Source of the DNA: Rhizomucor pusillus
Taxonomy: Eukaryota; Mucoromycota; Mucoromycetes; Mucorales; Lichtheimiaceae
DNA length: 64,000 bases
NCBI GenBank assembly: GCA_900175165.2
Contig: FWWN02000239.1
Location: 62,001 to 126,000 of the forward strand
Direction: 5' to 3'
Under the pieces are notes generated by a model. That model was not told the DNA's origin. It worked only from the letters and a program-made list of their open reading frames with translations, and did not search any database. A program made the position numbers and the translations under genes. Below are positions 54,539 to 64,000 of the stretch, in pieces; the first letter of the stretch is position 1; each line of letters begins with the position of its first letter.

Positions 54539-57257
54539 ATGTCACTGGAACAAAAGAAACGCGTTTGTTACTTTTACGACGGTACGTGCGCACAAAATGA
54601 CTCCATTTGACTGTAGATCGGCAACATACATGTTTTTGAATCTGACACAGCTTTTTGAATAGCCAATGTTGGCAACTACCATTACGGTCCAGGTCACCCC
54701 ATGAAACCCCATCGTATCAGAATGTGCCACGGCCTTGTCATGAATTACGGTTTATATAAGCACATGGAGATCTACGTAAGCGACTGTATACAAGCCATGA
54801 CAGGTTCCAGATAGCCCTGACGCTATGTATGTACTTTAGCGAGCAAAACCGGCTAACAAATGGGAAATGACACAATTTCACACCGATGACTATATCGATT
54901 TTCTTTCACGAGTGACACCCGAAAATATGGATCAATACCCAAAAGAACAAGCAAAATGTAAGCGACTGGATGGATATTTGAAGGAATGGCGGCATGCTGA
55001 CGAGTGCCAAATATACCAGTCAATGTAGGAGATGATTGTCCAGTGTTCGAAGGTCTTTTTGAATATTGCGGTCTCAGTGCCGGTGGATCAATGGGTACGT
55101 CAAATAGAGAAGATAAATGGTTTTCTTTGAATATCAAGTCGATTAAACAAGCCATGTCTCAGAGGGAGCTGCGCGACTGAACCGTGGATTGTGCGACATT
55201 GCGATCAACTGGGCAGGTGGATTGCATCACGCCAAAAAGGCTGAAGCGTCCGGTTTTTGTTACGTTAACGATATCGTACTCGGCATTCTTGAACTTTTGA
55301 GATATTACCCTCGCGTCCTTTACATCGACATTGATGTGCACCATGGCGATGGTGTAGAAGAAGCTTTTTACACTACAGATCGGGTCATGACAGTCAGTTT
55401 CCACAAATATGGCGAATTCTTTCCAGGTACCGGTGAACTCAAGGTATGTTGAGCGTTTCCCGTCCAAAAACGCAAACGGTAGAGCATTTACGATGGACTA
55501 TATAGGACGTAGGGGCAGGACGGGGTAAATATTACAGTGTGAACTTCCCATTAAGGGACGGTATCGATGATGAAAGCTACAAATCTGTGTTCGAACCGGC
55601 AAGTACAATGATGGGCAACAAGCATATGAGAAACATTTTGTTAATTGGGATATTATTTTTTAGACCATAACGAGAGTGATGGAGTGGTATCAGCCATCAG
55701 CGGTTGTTCTTCAATGCGGAGGAGATTCGTTGAGTGGTGACAAGCTGGGATGCTTCAATCTCTCTATGAAAGGACACGCCAACTGCGTTGAGTTTGTCAA
55801 GAAATTTAATTACCCTACTTTGATTTTGGGAGGCGGCGGATATACGATGCGAAATGTTGCCCGTGCTTGGGCTTACGAAACCGGTGTAGCTGTTGGCAAA
55901 GACATTGGACCAGGTATGCCGGCCCCCAGGCGCCCTCACAATGTAGATCTGCAACTGATCTTGGGAAACGCCCCAATTGTTTAATAGATATGCCTTACAA
56001 TGACTATTATGAGTATTTCGGCCCAGATTACAAACTCGATGTACGGCCGAGTAATATGGAGAATATGAATACGCCGGATTATTTAGAGAAAATGAGGTCA
56101 GTGCCCTGCTAAGAACCCTTTGCAACCTCCCTTTCCCCCCTACATGGTCTGATCACTGTTATACCCACTATCCCTATCCTTCTCACAGACAAAAAGTTTT
56201 TGAAAACTTATCACGAACGATGTTTGCCCCAAGCGTGCAGATGCAAGGTAACAAGAAAGAGAGGCATTAAGAGCAAACGATATAAAGATACCATGGCTAA
56301 TGGTGTTGTTGTTTGATTTAGATGTACCTAGTGATAACTATATCTCTGATGATGAGGATGAGGAGGATCCAGATGATCGATACCCGAGTAAGAAGAGATC
56401 CTTTCTACCCCGAGTCATGTTCTAGAAGTTTGCTGATTCGCGCCCTTTCTTTGACACAGAATCCTTGTGGGATCGCCGGATAGTGCCTGATAATGAATTT
56501 TACGATTCAGATGAAGGTGAAGCTCAAGGGACCATGCAAAACTTGAGTAGCCGGCACTATCAAAACTACCAAGAGCAAGATATTGAATACGATGGCGATG
56601 AGAGCGAAGGAAATCGTGTAAATGGGAAAGCAGGTACTACGCGGGCATCATCATCGACCGTTGAAGAACCTTCAAAGATCACAGACGATGAAGCACGGCA
56701 AATCGAGGAGGCCTTGCTAGCTGAACGAGTAAAGTCAGAACCAAAAGAAGGCAATGAACCAATAGGGGAATCGACCTCGTCTGCCATGGACGTGCATATG
56801 AAGGACAGCCAAGAGGCTACCGCCTTTTCTGCTACTGCTGCTGTTGGTAGTGGTAAGTCTCGCATTTTTTAAGTTAATGAATCCTAAGGACACTAAAATT
56901 TCGCATTTAGGCCCTTCCACAGAGTCACCGGAGCAACCCCCCGCACAGACGTCTTTACCAAAGGGCACCATGGAGCTTCAGGCTGCACCGCAGGGCCGCA
57001 TGGAGAGTGAAGAGGAAGGAGAGGTTGTTTCTGGCAGATCAATTTCACCGTCCAAACCGCAAGAAGCACCTCAGATCAGCGCCGAGAGTAATCAGGCTCA
57101 GGCTACAGTGCAAGTCCAGGTACAACAAGAACAGGTTGTGCAGCAGCAGCAGCAGCAAGATCAAGATCAAGTGATGACGGAGGCAGAACCATTGCATAAA
57201 TCTTCTCCAAAGGAAACCAGTTTAGAAGATGGCGAAATACAAGATGGAGAAGCGTAG
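54539..57257 (+). CDS. RPD3: Class I histone deacetylase Rpd3
   Basis: Twelve exons (54539-54581, 54663-54775, 54840-54957, 55020-55094, 55163-55443, 55506-55598, 55664-55913, 55988-56096, 56189-56247, 56322-56387, 56460-56852, 56911-57257) encode 648 aa. It removes acetyl groups from histone lysines in Sin3-type complexes. Seen are [16 protein letters not shown], the active-site [17 protein letters not shown], the zinc ligands in [23 protein letters not shown] and [10 protein letters not shown]. The usual domain ends at about residue 415 with the conserved acidic DDEDEEDPD segment. A long Ser/Glu/Gln-rich tail of ~200 residues follows, well beyond yeast Rpd3. Intron six starts GCAAGT after GAACCG; a GT donor cannot keep [10 protein letters not shown] in frame. 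Confidence 0.95.
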
Positions 57258-58388
57258 CATAAGGGATAGTGCGAGACCCTTCTTATCCATGTTAGATAGC
57301 GTCAGTGCATTAATTTCTTGAATTGGAAACGATGGAATAATCTCCCTGATTACTGTGCATATAAGCCCTAAACTCTAATTACTTTTCTTGTTTGTTTGCA
57401 CGTTGTTATGCCCGAGCCGACAAAACGTGTTCTTCCGGGCCGGAAGATGAGAGAAGGGGGGGAGGAATAAACTCCTTGCTTTGGAGAGAAACGTGGAGCA
57501 CGCCACTGTGGGATTATTCTTTGCCGTAGATGCTCCTGGTCCAGTTGATAACTAAATCGGGGAAAGGAACCTAGTGAAAGCTGAAAAGTAAGCAAAAAAG
57601 ATCGAATGTGTATCGTCAAAAAAGGACATCACTTGGAAAAAGAGAGATTGCATGAAAGGCGCGCGTAAAGTTCGCCTTTTCATGCTAATTATTCGACCCC
57701 TAGTTCATTTAATGGCGTCTGCTAAACAATGGATAGAGTGTACAAGGACCTATGTACAAAAAATGATCTGTAGGCGTAAACGAACCAGTCTCCCACCCCT
57801 TCTTTTGCCTGTCTTTTAAGGAACGCACAGGTACAGCGTTTGTGCGGTAAGGAAAGAAGTGCGCCTAGATCGCGAAGGACGATGGCCTGTACTTGTAGTG
57901 CTATTAGGGAAGCAGCAGCAGATTAAGGTTTCTTTTGTTCCCTGGAATAACCGCACCTCCTGCAAAAGCTACCTACTAGATCCAAGTTATTTTTTGGGAG
58001 GGAAATTGCGCGCGTGGAGACAGGTCAGAGTATAGCCGAAGGAGACAAGGAACCGCAGTGGGGGAGATAAGGGATGACCTACATTCAAGCAAAAGAAAAA
58101 GGAAAGTAAAAGTATACAAATAGGATGGCGAGAGACGCATGCAAAGTGATTGACATGTTGACAGTGTCACAAGAAGATGTTTATCCTTGCGTAATGAATG
58201 AAAGTCAGCGCTAACATGCGAAAATCGTCTGCCCGACCGAGGGTTCTTTCAAACCTCATTATATACCACCCCTGAGGAGTAAGGATTTGCCCGAGAAGTT
58301 TGTGAGCATACCATTTTGGGGCCGTACGCATCGGAAATAGGGGCTAATGGGGGGAGAACGAGAAAGAGAGAGTAAGTGAGCTCTTTGC

Positions 58389-58412
58389 CGTGCGAGAACT
58401 CGTTCTCGCACG
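58389..58412. promoter_or_regulatory. Perfect palindrome upstream of the kinase TATA box
   Basis: Arms CGTGCGAGAAC and GTTCTCGCACG are exact reverse complements separated by the two bases TC. The element ends 22 bp before the TATA box, a position suited to binding a dimeric regulator. The identity of the factor is unknown. Confidence 0.7.
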
Positions 58413-58434
58413 CAGAATTCAAATGCTTGTGGGA

Positions 58435-58443
58435 TATATAAAA
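58435..58443 (+). promoter_or_regulatory. TATA box of the kinase gene
   Basis: TATATAAAA, 122 nt upstream of the start codon, followed by a CT-rich leader and a short (CA)n run. Confidence 0.75.
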
Positions 58444-58565
58444 AAGTTTGCAATTCTTTCTTCTTGGGATTTGTTTTTGCATTCATTGTTTAATCTTTTA
58501 CTTTTCATACATCGTTAATACATACTTAGTACTCTCTCTCACACACACACACACCAGCTCACATA

Positions 58566-59867
58566 ATGGAGTTCGATCCTCACTCTCTTTTGAATACATT
58601 TATTGATAATCGTTCTATCCAACTCGTTTCTGTCCTTGGTGTCGGCGCATACGGCATTGTCTACCTCGGCGTACATGTTCCAACCAGCAGACGCTACGCC
58701 GTCAAGTTGATCACAAAGCAGGAAGCAGCAGAGAACGAGGTGGCACTCCATTCCAAAGTATCTAGCCACGCTGGTATCCTGACGCTCGAGAAAGTTGTTC
58801 GAGAAGATGGACGCATCTACCTGGTATTGGAATATGCGTCTGGTGGTGATCTTTTTACTGCAATTACACAACAACAAGGATTCGCTGGCAACAACCGAAT
58901 TATTCGACACATTTTCCTCCAGCTTATCGATGCCGTGCAACACTGCCATTCTAATGGCATTTCACACCGAGATCTCAAGCCAGAGAATGTATTAATCTTC
59001 CCCAACATGCACGTCAAACTTGCTGATTTTGGCCTGGCAACAACCCAGACGGTATCTGCGGAATTCGGCTGCGGGTCCAGCTTTTACTTTTCTCCAGAAT
59101 GCCAAGGCCAGCTCGTAAAGAACAACGAGCGCGTCAAGGGTTACAGTACACAGCAAAACGATGTGTGGTCGCTTGGCGTTATCTTGGTCAACTTGACAGT
59201 GGGCAGGAACCCCTGGAAACAAGCGACCATGAAAGATCCGGCGTTTGCAGCGTACACGAGAAAACCGCGTGGATTCTTCAAATCAATTCTGCCGAGCATT
59301 TCCGATGAACTTGGCCAACTCCTCCCACAGATCTTCTGCCTTGACCCTGCACGAAGAATTTCACTACCAGAATTACGGCTTAAAGTAACCTGCATCAAAT
59401 CATTTACCTGCATTCAAAACGATCAACGGCCGTGCTACGCCGTCCGTGTGCCAATCAAGGTCGCTACACCTACCATTGTTTCCACGCCTCGGGCATCACC
59501 TATGAAATACACCGATTCGCTCATTCAAACCTTGTTCCAATACGTCCAAGGATTTGGCGACGATGTCATTCTTGAACATCAGTCGACGAGGCCATCGTAC
59601 TACCAGCAGCCGCCGCCCACCGGTTGCTTGCCCCCAACCCCTCCTTCGCTGCCACCGCCATCATCTACAACAACTAGTTGCTCGGCTTCACCATGCTCAT
59701 CAGTTTCTTCTTTTGGCTCCATCGCCGAGACGCCTCGCTCCCCAGTTATCGCTCCTTCACCGCTAGATCTGAAAAAGATGGATGCTGCTATCATCACCCC
59801 TCCTGACATTCCTTCCTCCACAGCCGACGGTCTCTTTAGACCATCGCGCTATCGATGCCATCAGTAA
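58566..59867 (+). CDS. Ser/Thr protein kinase, Ran1/Pat1-Sks1-Vhs1 type
   Basis: Intronless, 433 aa. The kinase domain covers ~15-275: glycine loop LGVGAYGIVYLG, Lys in YAVKLI, the catalytic loop HRDLKPEN, DFGLA, the activation segment GCGSSFYFSPECQG and WSLGVILVNLTVGRNPW. That activation segment and PEC in place of APE are typical of the fungal Ran1/Sks1/Vhs1 group, which controls nutrient response and the mitosis-meiosis choice. The tail (~300-433) is Pro/Ser-rich with many Ser/Thr-Pro sites. Absence of introns and the compact TATA promoter with an adjacent perfect palindrome suggest a tightly regulated gene. Substrates unknown. Confidence 0.92.
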   Translation: MEFDPHSLLNTFIDNRSIQLVSVLGVGAYGIVYLGVHVPTSRRYAVKLITKQEAAENEVALHSKVSSHAGILTLEKVVREDGRIYLVLEYASGGDLFTAITQQQGFAGNNRIIRHIFLQLIDAVQHCHSNGISHRDLKPENVLIFPNMHVKLADFGLATTQTVSAEFGCGSSFYFSPECQGQLVKNNERVKGYSTQQNDVWSLGVILVNLTVGRNPWKQATMKDPAFAAYTRKPRGFFKSILPSISDELGQLLPQIFCLDPARRISLPELRLKVTCIKSFTCIQNDQRPCYAVRVPIKVATPTIVSTPRASPMKYTDSLIQTLFQYVQGFGDDVILEHQSTRPSYYQQPPPTGCLPPTPPSLPPPSSTTTSCSASPCSSVSSFGSIAETPRSPVIAPSPLDLKKMDAAIITPPDIPSSTADGLFRPSRYRCHQ

Positions 59868-60065
59868 TTTGCATAACCTACCGATACTATCTTGCCATAC
59901 CCTCATCCTGTCCTGTCTCTTCTCTATCCTAACCACCACTGTGCCGCGTATACATACATTTATGTGATTAGTTTTTTTTCTTTACTTGTACAAATATTCT
60001 TGCTGCAAAGAGTTTAACTTTTCTCTTTCTAAACGATAAAAATATATATATACAATTCTTTTTCC
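59868..60065. other. Convergent 3' region kinase / MFS transporter
   Basis: Short AT-rich 3' flank with an (AT)n stretch near 60044. No gene is supported. Confidence 0.6.
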
Positions 60066-62250
60066 TCACTTTCTCACTTTGTTATCCAAAGTATTCTGTC
60101 TAATGAATAGCGAAGATAATACTCCGAATAGGGCAATCACGAAGCAAAACAAAAATGCATAGTAGATGGCAACCTGGTACGTGTCCAGGACAATCGCCAA
60201 CGCATCTGCAGGTAGTCGATCGCGCACTTGGTTCATCGACTTGCGCGCAATGTCAATGATCTACAAAAAACAAGAGTTACACCCATTAATTCGCCTTTGC
60301 TAGACTCTGCGATAATTTTTTTCCTTCTCTCCCACGCGCGCAATTTTTTTTCTTCCTCCCCTCACTCCACCACCTCCTCAGATCCACCAACTTACCTCCT
60401 GAGCATCTGGTCCCGTTATATTTTTAGCAAGTATACTCTTGACCAGTCCTTGAAAGATCGCGGATGTACCGGCGATGCCGATGACACCACCAACCGATCG
60501 AAACAAGTACGACATGGATGTGATGGTTGCCATTTCTGGATATAGCAGGGTTTGCATGAGGCATGAAAATAAACTTTAAACCGTTGATGCATGAATCTTA
60601 CCATGTTGCTCAACGCAAGACAGCATAGCGACCAGCGCCGCGGTAAGAGTCGATCCCGAACAAAAGCCATCGACCATCAAAGTGGGTATAATGATGAAAT
60701 ACGATGTAGTGGGTGTCCACTGGGTGTAGGAGAACATGGATACTGCGCATGCAATGACTACGCCGATCAGATACTTTCTATACTCGCCGGTGTGTGACAT
60801 GTAAAAACCAGCTGCCAGGGAACCGACGGACATGGATATGATTTTAGGGAGGAAGAACAAGCCAGCCTGCGAAGGCGAGTAGCCCAACAGGCCTTGGAAA
60901 AACAGTGGCGTCGTGTAGGTAACTCCATATCCGCACATAATCGAAAGCATGTTGCTGAAAGAGCAAGCAAGCGGTGTCTGGCTGGAGATGATGTGCCACG
61001 GCATGAGCGGGTGTGTTGCAAAGTTGGCTTCGACGATGAAGAATATAACAGTAAGGATAACCGATGCGATCAAGCAGCCGTAAACGACAGGATCAGACCA
61101 TGCACGCGTGTTTCCGCCCCAGGATGTTGCCAACATGAATGCAACAACCGCAAGCACAATAGTGAAAGCGCCGGCGTAGTCGATTCTCTTAAACCGCTCC
61201 CACAGCGTCGATTCACCTTCATGCTCTTTCAAGTTGTAGTTGGTTAGCAGCCGTGTGGCAGTGTACAGCGTCACGATAAGAAGCGGCAAGTTGATGTAGA
61301 AACAGTAACGCCATCCAACTGTATCGGTGATAATGCCGCCAATGGGTGCGCCTACAACGGACCCGAGCTTCGCATATGCAGTCAGTATGCAAAGAAGTTG
61401 AATACAGTTCTCCCTTTTAACGGTACATACTCCATATGCAATGTTAGCGTATCCCTGGTATTTTCCTCGCTCACGAAGCGAAACCAAGTCACTCGTGATA
61501 ACCGAGCTCATCTAAATTACGGCCCGTGTGAGTATATTTGATATCAAAAGCTGTCACCAGGAATGATAATTACCGTATTCAGACCGCCGCCACCGATGCC
61601 TGCAACGATGCGTGCTGCAACGAGGCTCCACAAACCATCAGCTGCACCGCATAGGAATGATCCCACAAAGAAAAATGCCGCGGCAAACAAAAGCGCAGAC
61701 TGTCGACCAAATGCATCCGAGATTCGGCCATCTGAAAGGTTGGACAAAATTAGACTTTTGTTATTGTGAAGAAAAAATAGAGAATGTCCATGTTATATTT
61801 ACACAGTGGCTGAAGAGCTGTGTAGCTGAGCATATACGACGTGGCGATCCAAATGATATCGTTGGATCTGTGTTAAATGTGTTAGTTGGGAACATGAAAG
61901 CAGGGTGGTGGGTCGGAGTGAAATTATACCGTTTGAATTCTGTGCCAATTTCAGGGTAAATGGTAGCAACAATGCTTGAATCTAAAGAAGACAAAAACAC
62001 TCCAACCCATAATCTAAAGTGAATCGGTCGCTCGTCAATAAAGTATATGCAAAGTGAAATTTTTTATCTCGTTTGTTTACCCAACAAGTATGACAAACAG
62101 GGGAGAACCGTTTAATCGCTGTGCTACCAAATCCGGTTGTTGCTTTGGCGTTGGCGCAGCTGAAGTTACGCTCATCGCATCGTCCGTGTAGGATGCAGCG
62201 TTGTCGTCCACATTGTTGAGTAGAGGAGTGGACTCGTCTGTGCGCGCCAT
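60066..62250 (-). CDS. Major facilitator superfamily exporter, DHA2-like (14 TMS)
   Basis: Eight exons (62250-62081, 62013-61930, 61867-61803, 61731-61574, 61511-61431, 61367-60602, 60535-60396, 60260-60066) encode 552 aa. After a soluble N-terminus of about 50 residues come roughly 14 hydrophobic helices. Motif A is YGRISDAFGRQ, motif B-like VAARIVAGIGGGGLNT, and motif C-like GSVVGAPIGGIITDTVGWRYCFYINLP, with DSSIVATIYP in helix 1. These are typical of the drug:H+ antiporter DHA2 family (Azr1/Vba-like). It likely exports toxic organic compounds or basic amino acids by proton antiport at the plasma or vacuolar membrane; the substrate is not known. All junctions are GT-AG. Confidence 0.92.
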
Positions 62251-62953
62251 GAGTTGGGTATCACTGGAGGAGGGTCAAAAGAGAAGAAGCTAAAATAAAA
62301 AATGCCTTCCCAGCAACAAAGATGTGCGATCTGGGACTCTGCGGAGATTACAAGTCGGCTTCTCGATGACAAAATTTGAGACATTCGTAGTCCCACATTC
62401 CTGAGTCGATAACAGATCATGAAAAAACCAACGTAATCATATAGAGCACGTAAAATCGAGCTTGGACAGTATCACTGTTTGTGACAAATAGGTACGCTCT
62501 CATCTTTGTATCAACGACAAAATATTACATACATCGGATATTGCAACTTCATGTATAATAGAGGACGAGGAAATTGGCAACACCGCTTCATTCGTATGTT
62601 ACAAACTTACAAATAACTTTTGACAACGAAAATATGTATAACTAGATATCCATGGGAGCATTCCATGCATTGATATTCTACATCAGTATACTGCGAATGC
62701 GCTGCATGCACAAAAGCTACGCCTTTCAGCCAAACATTACAACTATCCTGTCTAAGGTTGCAACAACGTACATATCGATAGGGACAGTTACAGCAGCCAG
62801 CATGCAGCCTCCATAGCTTTAAAGCCATCGTCTCGAAAGGAGGACGTCAGGAAGCTGCAGGGGTTGATGCACGCTTAAGCACCTGTTCGTGCAATCAATT
62901 ACATATATAAGGAAAAAACCAATTTGGATTGTCGAATATGTCTTTGTAGAGCT
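62251..62953. promoter_or_regulatory. Divergent promoter region MFS / sulfotransferase-like gene
   Basis: About 700 bp between outward-facing genes. TATATAA at 62904-62910 lies only 44 nt before the sulfotransferase-like ATG, implying a very short leader. No extra gene is supported. Confidence 0.55.
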
Positions 62954-63773
62954 ATGGCACCATTGAAAGTTATCGGCGCTAGTCTTGGCCGCACAGGCAC
63001 TACGAGTCTCCGAGATGCACTGAACATGCTCGGGTAAGCATTTGAACCCAAACTGACTAAGATCGATACAAGACAGTCCTAACATGATGGATTTAGCTAC
63101 AATACCTTCCACGGAATGGATTTCGCAATGAACCCTGCGCTTGGCCTCCAAATATTTACTGACTCTTTTTATCATCCTGACAAGCATTTGGACTGGGATG
63201 CGCTTTATGAAGGATTTGATGGTGCTGTAGAGTAAGTTACAAGCAAATGTGTCTCTCTTATTGTTCGCTAATCGATACACGGCGATGGCGTTCTGCAGCC
63301 TGCCAACGGCGCTGTTTATTGGTCCTCTGATGAGACAGTACCCCGATAGCAAGTTCATCCTTGTGGAGCGCGACTTTGACAAGTGGTACAACTCCATGAA
63401 AAAGACCGTATATTGGGTTCTCTGCGTTGAACCCGCTGAGCGTTTGTTTGACAAGGATTTACTGAAGTTCTTCAGGAGTGAAATATTCCTCGATGGAATT
63501 TTCAAAGACAAGGAATCGTTCTTGGACAAGGAAAGAGTTAGAGCGATATTCGAAAAGCATAACAACTGGGTAAAGGAGAATGTACCTGCTGACAGGCTCC
63601 TGATTATGAAGCTGAGCGACGGATGGGATCCTCTATGTGCATTCCTTGGTAAGCAAGTACCCGACGTGCCATTCCCGTGTGTGAATTCTACCGAAGAGTT
63701 CGAGATACTCTATAAAAAACAAGTAGAGTGCAAGATCCCGGAATATCCTATGGAAAATCTACCGAAAGCGTAG
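62954..63773 (+). CDS. Sulfotransferase-like P-loop protein (Sulfotransfer_4 family)
   Basis: Three exons (62954-63033, 63097-63231, 63299-63773) encode 229 aa. The N-terminal GASLGRTGTTSLRDAL is the PAPS 5'-phosphosulfate-type P-loop. YNTFHGMDF and KFILVERDFDKWYNSM (with the Arg/Ser positions of the 3'-phosphate site) fit the fungal family often mislabelled as NAD-dependent epimerase. LLIMKLSDGWDPLCAFLGKQVPDVPFP is the conserved C-terminal block. No signal peptide or membrane anchor is seen, so a soluble enzyme is expected. The acceptor molecule is unknown, and sulfotransferase activity has to be inferred from the fold. The start codon lies just 44 nt after a TATA box. Confidence 0.87.
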
Positions 63774-64000
63774 TTGCTAGCAGATGTATTTCATATGCAT
63801 TCAAACTGCATTGCCATTGATCACGGAAGTTTTATGGATTTGCGTGTATGTTTGATAGTCAATTTGAACATAGCGTGCGCATCATCGTTGCGTATTGCAA
63901 TAAATCAATCCAGGGTTCACATAACTTATGGAATCATACTATAAATGGAGGAAAGCCTATTAGTACCAGAATATTTCATAATCTCAATTCATAAAAGGAA
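63774..64000. other. 3' flank of the sulfotransferase-like gene
   Basis: AT-rich, with AATAAA near 63899. No coding sequence is seen before the window ends. Confidence 0.6.

Larger units (their letters stand above)
57258..58565. other. Spacer: RPD3 3' flank and kinase promoter
   Basis: About 1.3 kb with no supported gene. The right end has the kinase core promoter (palindrome at 58389-58412 and TATA box at 58435-58443) and a CT/CA-rich leader ending in a (CA)n run. Confidence 0.6.

Noticed and set aside
62819..63565. 248-residue minus-strand open frame
   Set aside because: Antisense to all three exons of the sulfotransferase-like gene, and no family resemblance was seen.

Overview
The window looks like a nuclear contig from an early-diverging filamentous fungus, most likely Mucoromycota of Mucorales type (inference). 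The evidence is about a hundred short GT-AG introns (mostly 45-90 nt) in 23 of 29 protein genes, together with fungal families: a KCH potassium channel, a Chs7 chitin synthase chaperone, a Zn2Cys6 regulator, an Sso-type syntaxin, a Cdc3/AspB-type septin and an FAR-17a/AIG1-like membrane protein. No tRNA, rRNA, CRISPR, intact transposon or operon was seen. A seven-base N gap at 36526-36532 marks an assembly join.

Layout. 0.5-11 kb: GAPDH (+), a microsomal P450 (-), an ER DNAJC3-type co-chaperone (-) divergent from a TMEM18 homologue (+), then the KCH channel (+). 11-18 kb: a C2H2 factor (+), an MLX-like bHLH factor (+), a plasma-membrane syntaxin (-) and a cytosolic J-protein (-). 18-31 kb: Argonaute (-), a 2 kb spacer with repeated TATA modules, an AIG1-like membrane protein (+), an unrecognised coiled-coil gene (+), an F-box gene (+), an ASCC1-like KH + 2H phosphoesterase (-), and a spacer with decayed copies of that gene's 3' end. 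31-43 kb: a Golgi-type glycosyltransferase (-), divergent aldehyde dehydrogenase (+), septin (-), a small unknown gene (+), a gamma-tubulin complex component (-) and a NIPA-like Mg2+ transporter (-). 44-64 kb: CHS7 (+), a short SLX4-like protein (-), an Old Yellow Enzyme (-), a Zn2Cys6 factor (-) divergent from alpha-MPP (+), the RPD3 deacetylase (+), a Ran1/Sks1-type kinase (+), a DHA2-type MFS exporter (-) and a Sulfotransfer_4-family protein (+).

The genes are mostly unrelated housekeeping and regulatory functions, as expected for a eukaryotic contig. Loose themes are secretion and the cell surface (DNAJC3, syntaxin, CHS7, glycosyltransferase), the cytoskeleton (septin, gamma-tubulin complex) and detoxification (P450, OYE, ALDH, MFS).

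Exon models were built by hand from splice signals, reading-frame phase and family conservation. Every multi-exon model given closes in frame to a length divisible by three. The clearest unusual signals are five GC-AG introns, two introns placed at the start codon itself (septin and KCH), a perfect 11+2+11 palindrome just upstream of the kinase TATA box, a repeated motif in the GAPDH 5' UTR, decayed tandem copies of the ASCC1-like gene end, and a stop-free 72-nt intron in the gamma-tubulin complex gene. I did not find a clearly new multi-gene system.
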